Source of the DNA: Sergeia podlipaevii
Lineage: Eukaryota; Euglenozoa; Kinetoplastea; Trypanosomatida; Trypanosomatidae
DNA length: 44,265 nucleotides
Assembly: GCA_030849805.1 (NCBI GenBank)
Contig: JASANZ010002092.1
Location: 1 to 44,265 of the forward strand
Direction: 5' to 3'
Part shown: positions 35,208 to 43,693 of the stretch, piece by piece
How positions within the stretch are numbered: position 1 is the first letter of the stretch
How the letters are laid out: every line of letters begins with the position of its first letter
Position numbers and translations under genes: made by a program
The notes under the pieces: generated by a model
Databases searched by the model: none
Told to the model about the DNA's origin: nothing
The model's input: only the letters and a program-made list of their open reading frames with translations

Positions 35208-37973
35208 TCACGAAATACCTTGCTTGAGCGCCTTGAAGGCCACACGCACGCGCTTCATGAAAGCGTTCAGCTTATCCTCTGCTGTCACAGGTGCGGGAAC
35301 GCCACGTCCGGTATGTGCAGCCATCGCTGACGGAGCATCGGGAAGTGACGCAGTAGTGCGGAGAGCGTTTGAGGCCAAGCGGCGCTTCAATGCATCATCT
35401 TCATCGCCTCTGCTCCCACCATCAGCATTCGCCGCCTCCGCTGTCATGCTAAACTCTGTGCCTACCGCCACTACATCGTAAAACAAGGGCAGCCATCTCC
35501 GCGAGACCGCCTCATCCACAAAGTACTGCTCCACAAACTTTTTGAGGCACTTGCGAAAAGCGGCGGTGTCGACCTGGACATCATGTGCGCTGAATCCATC
35601 ACCGCCAAAGAAAACGGCGGTAAGTCTCCCAGCAGGCAGCTGCAGCAGTAGGCGCAGTATCAAAATACGAGCAAAAAGACTAATCGTCTTGTTGGTTGTC
35701 TCAAGGTCAAGACCCCGCAGCACGCTTAGCGTGAAGACACCAGACTCGATGAAGGTGGCGATGGCACTGGACAGATTGAGATAACCAGCAACATCAGCTG
35801 AGTCAATGCGAATACTCTTGAAGCGATCCCAGATCGCAAACTGCAGAGTCTTCCTGCACGCTGTCTTGCTACTACAGAAGCGCTCCAGTACTTGCACATA
35901 ATAAGGATTAAAGGTCTTCTCCTGCACACAGCACTGCAGAAGAACGGCACACACATCATGAAAGCGACTATGCGTAGGGTCCCGATACATGAGCATGTTG
36001 AAGCACTCGAGATCATCCGCGGCGGTAGACACGCACTTAAAGATCTCCTTCTTGTGCTCCGTGTTGAATCGCTGACCGGAAGTGGCCTTCTCCTCTGCGC
36101 GAATGCGGCGGACCTGCTCCATGCGGATGGCGTATTCGTCATCCTCACTAGACTCTTTATCACTTTCATTGCTGCTGCCGCTGCTGTGTGAGTTTCTCTC
36201 CGCATCCTCCCATTCTCTGTTGTCGGTATCGTAGTGCTCATCGTCAAAAGAATTCTCTAGCTCCTCCTCCTCCTCTTGAGCATCAAAACCACTCGGCAGC
36301 GCACCTGGCATATACCACCGTGGAGGCTTCTCCTCTGCCGTGATCTGAGCCCATGTGAGGCCGCCAAGTGTATTGGCGGTGTGCACCACGCGTAGCAGTG
36401 TGCGATGATGACTCGCATTAGCACTAGACTTTGACTTGCCATCTCCGCTAGCACTAGCGCCACCAGGCAGCATCACGCAGAGGTCGCGCAGCATAGCCTC
36501 CACTGGAGCCCCTTGCTCTGTGACTGCGCGGCGGGCCTTGCGTGTGTGTCCCACAGCAATATCAGACATCACACTGACAAGAGCTTGGAAACGCACACGA
36601 CCGCCAATGTTGCTACCGCCCATGCCATCTGCCACGGCCTTGGCAGCACTCAAGGCACGATCCATCTCAAGTGGAGACTCCTTGAGCAACTTTTCACCGC
36701 AGGCACGTAGCAACGTAAGAGCGCATGACGCCGCACAAAGCACCGTCTCGGCGACCTGGCCGCCACTATTGTCTGCTGAGGCAGACGACGCCCCGCACTG
36801 AAGCAGAAAGCGCAGCAGACTAATCATAAGGACGGAGTCTACACCATAAAGCAAATATAACTGAGCAAGAACCATCGCGCTGTTGCCAGCGGCGTTCTCT
36901 CGAGCCTCGTTAAGATGGCCGAGCAGCCTCATACACAGTCGCTCCACCATCTCTGCTCCTACCTGACTACCGTGCAAAATCTGTAGGCCACGTATAAGGC
37001 CCGCAAGCGGTAGAGTGCTCGTTTGCGTAAGGCCTCCCAGGTCTGCCTTGCAAAGTCGATCAATTTGTGCCATCAAGCTTTCAATCACGTTCGCTCGAGT
37101 CGCTCCTGCTACAGGCGCAGAGCCTGACGAACCGCCACCAGTTCCGGAAAAAAGATTTGATACATCTTTGGTGAGCGCTACCACGTTCGTCATGGTGAGC
37201 TTGTTAATCGTGCGTCGTGTGCTCTCCACCACTGCTGGCGGCAGTGTGCTTGCAGAAGAAATAGAAGAAGTAGTACTGGTGTCGGGAGCAAGAGTGCTTG
37301 TGGGCACTAGCTTCTTCCGCGCAACTTTTACAGAAGACTCGCGGGTCACCTCCTTCTCATCAAAATCGCTACCTTCCACCTCAGAGATATCATCATAAAA
37401 ACTCAAATCCTCCTCTTCATCCTCCAATCGCCGCTTCCGGGCATTCTTGTCGCTATTGGCAGTGAAAGAGGAAAGATGAGAAAAAGAAGAAGCCACTTTA
37501 GAGCCTCCCTTCGTCATGGCCTGACGTTGGCTATTAAGTGTAGCCTTGTCAGTGCCGCTGCTGACCTTACCCCGCTGCTTTGCTAGGCCACTTGCGCTTG
37601 CAGTGGACTTACCTGAGGAGTACTTGGTCATTTCCCTCCGCTCGCGCTTTGCGCTTTGCTCCGCCTCCTTCGCCTCACGCGCGTGACGGCGCTGTTGTGA
37701 CCACTGCTCATGTGCCTCAATTCGTGCGCGCTTCTTCGCCGTTTTCTGCGCCTTGCGCTTTAACTTGCGATCTTTCTTATGATCCACCGCCTCTGATTCG
37801 TCATAGTCCCAGCGTGTCCCATAGCCACCACGTCCACGGCCTCTTCCCCTTCCTGCGCTAAAAGAAAGCGAATTGTCATCTGTAGAAAAGCCGCCGCGTC
37901 CACGCCCACGTCCACGTCCACGGCCTCTACCGCCGCCAAAGGAGCCCCCTCTTCCGCTCCTGCCGCGATCCAT
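35208..37973 (-). CDS. NOM1/Sgd1-type MIF4G-MA3 nucleolar protein with RG-rich N-terminus
   Basis: This 921-residue protein starts with about 55 residues of repeated Gly-Arg (for example RGRGRGRGRGRGGF). A Lys/Arg-rich segment (about 65-115) and an acidic stretch near 185-210 follow. The MIF4G-like helical domain covers about 260-500. The linker PRWYMPGALPSG sits where Sgd1 proteins carry their Trp-rich motif, and an acidic stretch (565-615) precedes the MA3 domain (about 635-765, starting RFNTEHKKEIFKCV). This order is that of NOM1/Sgd1, a nucleolar factor for 18S rRNA processing that recruits the helicase eIF4A3/Fal1. The RG-rich head would suit RNA binding and arginine methylation. The start at 37973 keeps the RG head; no AG lies between the T-run at about 37982-37992 and the ATG. 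The stop is TGA. Confidence 0.92.
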   Translation of the reverse strand: MDRGRSGRGGSFGGGRGRGRGRGRGRGGFSTDDNSLSFSAGRGRGRGRGGYGTRWDYDESEAVDHKKDRKLKRKAQKTAKKRARIEAHEQWSQQRRHAREAKEAEQSAKRERREMTKYSSGKSTASASGLAKQRGKVSSGTDKATLNSQRQAMTKGGSKVASSFSHLSSFTANSDKNARKRRLEDEEEDLSFYDDISEVEGSDFDEKEVTRESSVKVARKKLVPTSTLAPDTSTTSSISSASTLPPAVVESTRRTINKLTMTNVVALTKDVSNLFSGTGGGSSGSAPVAGATRANVIESLMAQIDRLCKADLGGLTQTSTLPLAGLIRGLQILHGSQVGAEMVERLCMRLLGHLNEARENAAGNSAMVLAQLYLLYGVDSVLMISLLRFLLQCGASSASADNSGGQVAETVLCAASCALTLLRACGEKLLKESPLEMDRALSAAKAVADGMGGSNIGGRVRFQALVSVMSDIAVGHTRKARRAVTEQGAPVEAMLRDLCVMLPGGASASGDGKSKSSANASHHRTLLRVVHTANTLGGLTWAQITAEEKPPRWYMPGALPSGFDAQEEEEELENSFDDEHYDTDNREWEDAERNSHSSGSSNESDKESSEDDEYAIRMEQVRRIRAEEKATSGQRFNTEHKKEIFKCVSTAADDLECFNMLMYRDPTHSRFHDVCAVLLQCCVQEKTFNPYYVQVLERFCSSKTACRKTLQFAIWDRFKSIRIDSADVAGYLNLSSAIATFIESGVFTLSVLRGLDLETTNKTISLFARILILRLLLQLPAGRLTAVFFGGDGFSAHDVQVDTAAFRKCLKKFVEQYFVDEAVSRRWLPLFYDVVAVGTEFSMTAEAANADGGSRGDEDDALKRRLASNALRTTASLPDAPSAMAAHTGRGVPAPVTAEDKLNAFMKRVRVAFKALKQGIS

Positions 37974-38525
37974 GTTCAGAGAAAAAAAAAAAGACTCCTA
38001 CTGCTAGTTGCTTGTCCTTGTGGGAATGTATGTATGTACGTGTTCCAGCAGTAAATAGTCGGCGCACCAAAGCTTTTTTTTCCTTCTCTCTATATATGTG
38101 CTGGTGTTGATGTGACGTATGTGCTCACGTCACTCCCTTTTCTTGATGTTGATCGCTATGTCATACAGTAGAAAAAACAAAAGAAAAAAGATGCAAAAAG
38201 TCAGATACTACTATTGTTAGTTGATGTCCTGTTCGCTAGTTGCATCACAAGGCAAAACAAAAGCTGCACGGCATCTCTGAAAAGGGATTCGCATGTGAAA
38301 AGATAATGTTCAGGCAATCTGTGTTCCTGTTGAAACAAAGACAGGAATACAAACAATCATCCATTTTTCCATGAAAGAACAGTCGCCAAAAAAAAAAAAC
38401 GGTAAGCAAGGGGGGAAAGCAAGCATGAGAAAAAAAAAAAGAGAGGCAAAGCGTTCGCGTTGTATATAGAAAATCACCTCGGCTCCATACGTGTGTAAAT
38501 GCGCAATACATATATATATGTATGA
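37974..38525. other. Intergenic, AT-rich; no gene seen
   Basis: This is the spacer between the reticulon-like gene and NOM1. Features are a T-run on the coding strand next to the NOM1 ATG (about 37982-37992), A-runs at 38389-38399 and 38431-38440, and a short AT run near 38507-38519. No coding frame was recognised. Confidence 0.6.
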
Positions 38526-39050
38526 TCAGTTGCACAATGCATGCTTTACCTCCCTTAAGTACTGCAGTCTGTGTGCATAAAGCAGCCACAGCGTCCACAT
38601 GAGTGACGCAACTGCAACAAACGCTGAAAACGAGAGCAACTTACCAACCTCACCAACGATACCAACAGACACAATAAATGCAATTCTCTTCTTACGATCA
38701 TCTCCAAGAAGGATCCCATAGACGCGTTTCATATTATCGGCAATGATAACGTCGAACATCCACTCTACCTGCTTCGTCATGTGGCGCGTAGAAAAGGTAC
38801 CGCCGAGCAGACGGTACAGGCCCGTCATAGTCATCAAAGCCACTATCACGCACGCACAAAAGCTGATACCACCGGTAAACAGAGCGCCAGAATTGCAGCA
38901 CGTCATGGCGGTGGCAACAATGCAGAGCCCTATTGAGGTGCAGAGGGAGTAAAGTGGGTAGTAGCCAGCGACGAGATATGGAGCTGTTAACTGCTGCATA
39001 CAGGCTGACGCAGTCACGAGACACTCTCTAAGCGGCTGGTGGGGTGCCAT
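38526..39050 (-). CDS. Reticulon-like membrane protein (tentative)
   Basis: The 174-residue product has two long hydrophobic hairpins (about residues 29-82 and 121-160) separated by a hydrophilic loop of about 40 residues, with short ends. After the loop, MKRVYGILLGDDRKKRIAF leads into the second hairpin and the chain ends LYAHRLQYLREV. This mirrors the reticulon homology domain, in which LRRLFLVDDLVDSLKFA precedes the second hairpin and IYERH follows it. Reticulons shape tubular endoplasmic reticulum by wedging hairpins into the membrane. The resemblance is judged by eye; other multi-span proteins are possible. The real start is the ATG at 39050; an upstream in-frame TTG is not a eukaryotic start. 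An acceptor candidate lies at 39152-39153. The stop is TGA. Confidence 0.7.
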   Translation of the reverse strand: MAPHQPLRECLVTASACMQQLTAPYLVAGYYPLYSLCTSIGLCIVATAMTCCNSGALFTGGISFCACVIVALMTMTGLYRLLGGTFSTRHMTKQVEWMFDVIIADNMKRVYGILLGDDRKKRIAFIVSVGIVGEVGKLLSFSAFVAVASLMWTLWLLYAHRLQYLREVKHALCN

Positions 39051-39660
39051 GACCAACTGATTCTTTGACAGACTTCTACTTCCTGATTCTGCTTTTTTTT
39101 TTACCGGTTAGATATCACCTGATATTCACCTCAACAAGAAGTGCTTTCCCCCTTGTAAGAATGAAAAAAAACTTGGCATTTTTTCAAAAAGAGGAAAGTC
39201 GTAGAGCAGGAAAGTAACAGAAAAAATGTATATAAAGAAGCATATAGTATCTCTCTTCTGAGCAAGAAAATCACGCAAAAAACAAAAAATAAAAATGATA
39301 GCGATCCAAGTGCTTCTGACCCAAGGCACGCATCACTATACATGTCAAATGTGAGCATTCTACATTATATATTCTTTTTCTTCTTAAATATATGCTTTTG
39401 TGATCAAAAAAAAAAAAAAGCGACCTCCTCCACACTATGGAAGCACCCTCTAGGCAAGCGCAAGCATCCCCTCCTCTCCTTTCCAATTCGCACAATACAC
39501 ACCGCACACCAGCAGTGAAAACGAAAAAAAAAAAAAAAAGATATCTTATGCTGAGTGCCACATCACTACCGCCCTTCTCCCTACACACACGCAAACCCTG
39601 CATTTAAATCCATGTGCTTAAAACGTTGTGAGCTTTAAACGCAGCAACAACACATAGAGA
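39051..39660. other. Intergenic, AT-rich; no gene seen
   Basis: This spacer lies between the small membrane protein and the reticulon-like gene. It has A-runs at 39406-39419 and 39524-39539 and the acceptor at 39152-39171. No additional coding frame stands out. Confidence 0.6.
39152..39171 (-). promoter_or_regulatory. Candidate trans-splice acceptor for the reticulon-like gene
   Basis: The coding strand reads TTTTTTTTCATTCTTACAAG with AG at 39152-39153. The leader is about 101 nt. Confidence 0.4.
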
Positions 39661-39945
39661 CTAATGGCGAAGGTTACCGCGCATGTTGCTCACCATACTG
39701 TTGTATCTTATCACCTCTGCTAGCTCCTGTCGCTTCGCATCCATCATGCGTTCTCCCTCCTCCGTATTGTACTTGGCGTAGTCGGGGAACATGGGCTTCA
39801 GTCGCTTATATTGAGCCCTGTTGGCCCACACAACGAGCACCGCGCACAGTGAGAAGTACCATGCAAAGGGGTGACTCCTGCAACTCGCGGTAAGATTGAA
39901 GGTGCGAATCTTCCGCACCACTTTCAATATCGAAGAGCCGGCCAT
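39661..39945 (-). CDS. Small single-span membrane protein, function unknown
   Basis: The 94-residue product starts at the first ATG after a candidate acceptor at 40076-40077. A basic, positively charged N-terminus (ILKVVRKIRTFNL) is followed by one membrane span (about residues 28-45) and then a hydrophilic, tyrosine-containing tail, YKRLKPMFPDYAKYN. Small basic one-span proteins of this kind are common among subunits of mitochondrial inner-membrane complexes. That is only a possibility, as I recognise no family. Codon and base composition differ clearly from the flanking AT-rich DNA, which supports a real gene. The stop is TAG. It shares the transcription direction of the other genes. Confidence 0.75.
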   Translation of the reverse strand: MAGSSILKVVRKIRTFNLTASCRSHPFAWYFSLCAVLVVWANRAQYKRLKPMFPDYAKYNTEEGERMMDAKRQELAEVIRYNSMVSNMRGNLRH

Positions 39946-40075
39946 ATAGAGGTAGAAAGAGAGGGTGTGTGTGTGAGTGAGTGAGGGCAAATAATTATGT
40001 TTGTTGGTAGTACTACCGTAATAGACAATGAGCTGAAGAACAACGATAAGTAATAAAGAGACAGAGGTCTCAAAA

Positions 40076-40089
40076 CTTAAAAAAAAAAA
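40076..40089 (-). promoter_or_regulatory. Candidate trans-splice acceptor for the small membrane protein gene
   Basis: A coding-strand run of T followed by AAG has its AG at 40076-40077. The leader is about 130 nt and contains no earlier ATG. Confidence 0.45.
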
Positions 40090-41027
40090 TATCAGGTGCT
40101 ACTTGGTAATATCTATCGGTAAAGCTACTAGCCTAGCTGCAACACTAGACAATATACTTTTCTTCAATATCAACAAAGAGTGGTGTTGCGCTTAGACTAC
40201 GATATAAAGGACAAAGAAAAAGAGAACAAAAGTACATGAAGCAACGGGAAAAGAAAGGGATGCAATTTGTAAAACAATAAATGCCAAAATACAAAGCCGC
40301 ACAGTAATGCTATACTTATTAACTGGCTCAAAGGAGAAGAACACCAAAAGGGCAACAAATACCAGTAAGGTGCTATCTATATATATATATATCATTTTCC
40401 ATTCAACAAATTTTTTATAAAAAGAGAAAAATATGTTATCTTTCTTCCTGCCAAATACATATGGGCACCCATAGCTAATGTGTATAAAATATTTTTGGGG
40501 GAAATGTGTTTGACATGAAGTTCCGAAATCAGAGAAAGAAGTGCGAAGAAAAAACAAGAAAAGATGCGATAGTACAATGTCTGTGCCTCGCCCACTGCAT
40601 TCATCTTTTTTTCTCTTCTTCTCAAATGAAAAAAGATGAAGTAGAGTAGCAACCTCAAAAAAAAACGGAACGAGTACATGCTTATATCAACACGTGTACA
40701 ACAGAGAAAAGGAAAAAGGTCAGTATCGATCGTAATTATGTTGTGCCTACCTGTCAAACCTGAGTCTTCATTAGCACTATTCGCTCCTCCCTCCAGTCAT
40801 ACTTTTTTAATATACGCTTTCCATTATTTTCTTCGTTTAAATGCCATACTATACTACGTATTAAGCTGACTGGGAGAAGAGAAGAGAAGAAAAGATGCAG
40901 TCAAAGGAACTGCCAATAAAGGCCGAAAAAAAAAAAAGATAGCTGTGGCTCTGTAGAATGCTTCCTTTACGCATTTCCTTCTTCTCCTCCTTCTCAATGG
41001 AGGTTAGCTTTCTCATTCTTCACCTAA

Positions 41028-41040
41028 CCCCCCCCCCCCC
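41028..41040. repeat. Homopolymer C13 (G13 on the coding strand)
   Basis: Thirteen consecutive C on the plus strand in otherwise AT-rich intergenic DNA. On the coding strand G13 runs into TTAGG. Confidence 0.9.
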
Positions 41041-41240
41041 TCTCTATCTCCGACCTTAATTAATATATTCTTCTTTTTTATATATTCATTCTTTTCCTTT
41101 CCTTTCCGTGCACACGAGTTTAGCTTCCTTACTTTCATGGAAGGATGTATTATATCGTTTGATTAATCTCAAAAAAACAGAAGTACACAACAACTTGCCC
41201 TCCTCTCGTACATCAGCACGTCGAAATGTAAAGAGTAAAA

Positions 41241-41266
41241 GAAGAAGAAGAAGAAGAAGAAGAAGA
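41241..41266. repeat. (GAA)n microsatellite
   Basis: Twenty-six nt of perfect GAA repeat, between eight and nine units. On the coding strand it is a TTC tract and may serve as a pyrimidine tract. Confidence 0.9.
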
Positions 41267-41330
41267 TTTTTCTTAAATGCATTAAAATAGATAATAATAA
41301 TAAGAATAGTAGTGACGCCGCCGCTATAGT

Positions 41331-41351
41331 ACACACACACACACACACACA
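41331..41351. repeat. (AC)10 microsatellite
   Basis: Ten AC units followed by one A, in intergenic DNA. Confidence 0.9.
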
Positions 41352-42085
41352 AAGAAGCAAATAAAAAATACAAACAAGCACACAACGCCAATACAAATGG
41401 TTTTGGTGTTCTCTACGGCTGCCCCACATCACAAAAATTGCCTCAGCTCCCTCTCTCTGTGTATCATTAAGCAGTTGAAAAAGAAAAAAAAAAATGAATC
41501 AAGCACCAGTTGGCCCCTCTTAAAATGAAAAAGGTAAGCGCATCCATCGAAACTTCATAATATATGAAAAAAAAGAAAAAAAAAGTGAAGGAAACACAAC
41601 AATGAGCCGAAGAATTGCGTACACACATATTTGAAATCTAAGCAAAAATCGAGAAGAGGGGACGTCAACTAAAGTGAAAAAAAAAAAAAACGAGGGAGAG
41701 CCACAATGTCTTTTCAAAAAAACCAACACACATACGCACACACAAATGTTCAAATACATACACAGATACGAACAATTAAAATTGAAAATAATTTTTAAAA
41801 GTGCGCCTCATAAATATAGGCTACCAAGGAAAAAAAAGAGAGCAAAAGAACAAGGCCATGGAAAATTATACAGAAGAAGAAGAAGAAAAATGATGATTTA
41901 CGAGAATGTAGATGACAATAGCAGAGGAGGAAGCGCAAAAGCAAAAATAAAAAAGAATTTCTGCTAGTTTCTTCCCCTTCCTAGCTCCTCCTGTGCTCCC
42001 TATTTCGTCCTCTCTCATCCACCACACGCCTTCTTTTTTTTCTCCTTTTTTTTGTTGCTTGTGCACCTCCTGGCTTTCAACGCAC

Positions 42086-43693
42086 TTAGAAGTTGAATCC
42101 ACCGGCGCCACTACCTTGCATCTGGCCTGCATCTTCAAAGTTGAACCTTTCACCAGCCATAGGGTCCACCTGATCCTCCGTTGTAAAGAAGGTTTCAAGA
42201 ATGGTGAGAGCCAAGGTGTACACCTCCTTGTTCGTGTGGCTCTGCAGCTGCTCAATGTGGTCGATACCGCCGCACTCAAGCACCTGGTTTGCAATGACGT
42301 TCTCCTCGGTCGCACCACCCGCCTTCATGTCTTCACCCATCTGGAGAAGGCACTGAAGCGCCTCAAGGGAGATGTTCACAATCTTGGGATCGTACGTGCG
42401 CAGGGTGTCGCACAGGGGCGGAACAACGCCGATCTCCGCGAGGTAGCGGACGTGGTCACTGGTACCGCAGAAGCACACGTTAGCCACGCACCAGACAGCC
42501 TCCTTCTTGACGTCAAGCTCAGGGCAAGTGAGGCAGCCCAGAATAGAGGTAAAAATGTTCGACGTGATAAGGGCATTCACCTGGTTCATCTGACCTGCAG
42601 CAATATTTGAGATGGTCCAGCACGTCTCCTTTCGCAGAGCACGCTTCGGGTGGTTGAGCAGTTCTGGGATGTGCGCGAGGACGCCACAGTTGATTACCGT
42701 CTGAGTCTGAACGTCATTGCCGGCAGCCACGTTACCAATCGTGCGGATTGCGGGCATTTTGAGGTTGGTGGAAGGAGCAGAGAGAAGCTCCACCATGCGA
42801 GGCAGCGCATTGGCGTTAAGAACTGCCTGAACGCGCTCCGGGGGGCCGTCGCTGATGTACGAGATTCCCCACGCGGCATCAATGATAATCTGATCGTCCT
42901 GGTGGTGCAGGAGAGAGCAAAGCATGGGAAGCGCAATTGCGACGCTCTCGAGTTCTGGCGGAGGCTTGGTGCGGCACAAGTTGGACACTGCCCACGTTGC
43001 GTTCCTCATCACATTACTAGGCTGATCGTGTGTCGCCAGCACATTAAGAAGCGCAGGCATCGCACCATGCATGAGGGCCTCATCGCGGCACCTCACGCCC
43101 TCGCCAGCGAGGTTGCCAATGGCCCACGCGCTCTGGTCACGGCAGTCCGCGTTGGGAGAGTTGAGAAGCGCGATAAAGCGAGGAACACAGCCACACTGCA
43201 TCGCCAGAAGAGTGTGCTCTGAGGTGCCGGCAACCAGGTTAGTGACTGCCCAGGCAGACTCAAACTGCAGCTCGGGATCATCAGAGCGGTCGAGCAGCTC
43301 TACAAGGCGAGGTACGACGCCTGTTGCAACGACAGCATTACTCGGTGGGTCCTTCTCAACTGAGAGCAGCTTGCGGATCATGAGCACACCGTGATACACC
43401 TCCTCACGGGTGCTGCCCTCCAAAGTCATAAAGGCGAAAGTGGGCAGAAGTGCAACGGGGATGCTTGCAGGAGTAGACTTGGCGTTGAAAGACCAGATGT
43501 CATCGGCACTACCAACAGGGCAGTTGCCACCATCCACACTGTCCGCCTCGGAACGGAGATGTTTCATGATGTCGCCCTGAGTCTTGTGGCGCACAGAGAT
43601 CAGCTGGCGCTGGCGACGCGCCACGCCGGCACTGGTGTCTACGCCCTTCTTGGCACCCTTTTTCTCCTTCCTGTCGTCCTGGCCACTAAACAT
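42086..43693 (-). CDS. Importin alpha (karyopherin alpha), nuclear import adaptor
   Basis: The 535-residue protein has a short N-terminal importin-beta-binding region with basic clusters (ARRQRQLISVRHKTQG) and then about ten armadillo repeats between residues 70 and 480. The repeats carry the diagnostic Trp-Asn pairs of the signal-binding groove: ESAWAVTNLVAG, DQSAWAIGNLAGEG, RNATWAVSNLCR, IDAAWGISYISDG, KETCWTISNIAAG and KEAVWCVANVC. Importin alpha binds classical nuclear localisation signals and links cargo to importin beta for transport through nuclear pores. The acidic C-terminal segment normally recognised by CAS is replaced here by a Gly/Phe-ended tail (GGFNF). The start is the ATG at 43693; an in-frame GTG further upstream is not used. 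The stop is TAA. It is the first complete gene of the array. Confidence 0.97.
   Translation of the reverse strand: MFSGQDDRKEKKGAKKGVDTSAGVARRQRQLISVRHKTQGDIMKHLRSEADSVDGGNCPVGSADDIWSFNAKSTPASIPVALLPTFAFMTLEGSTREEVYHGVLMIRKLLSVEKDPPSNAVVATGVVPRLVELLDRSDDPELQFESAWAVTNLVAGTSEHTLLAMQCGCVPRFIALLNSPNADCRDQSAWAIGNLAGEGVRCRDEALMHGAMPALLNVLATHDQPSNVMRNATWAVSNLCRTKPPPELESVAIALPMLCSLLHHQDDQIIIDAAWGISYISDGPPERVQAVLNANALPRMVELLSAPSTNLKMPAIRTIGNVAAGNDVQTQTVINCGVLAHIPELLNHPKRALRKETCWTISNIAAGQMNQVNALITSNIFTSILGCLTCPELDVKKEAVWCVANVCFCGTSDHVRYLAEIGVVPPLCDTLRTYDPKIVNISLEALQCLLQMGEDMKAGGATEENVIANQVLECGGIDHIEQLQSHTNKEVYTLALTILETFFTTEDQVDPMAGERFNFEDAGQMQGSGAGGFNF

Larger units (their letters stand above)
39946..42085. 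other. Intergenic 2.1 kb, microsatellite-rich; largest gene-free gap
   Basis: This gap lies between importin alpha and the small membrane protein. It contains an AT run (about 40379-40392), a run of 13 C (41028-41040), (GAA)n at 41241-41266 and (AC)10 at 41331-41350. There are many A-runs and a C/T-rich plus-strand region at 40965-41105, and another at 41985-42060 right after the importin stop. A 67-codon hydrophobic frame at 40192-40395 is discussed as a weak candidate. No confident gene was found. Confidence 0.55.

Noticed and set aside
41028..41040. Internal telomere array
   Set aside because: Only one TTAGG unit adjoins the G-run. A telomere array would need several exact repeats.
41866..42318. 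Minus-strand frame overlapping the importin alpha 3' end
   Set aside because: It is an out-of-frame shadow of importin alpha running into its 3' region.
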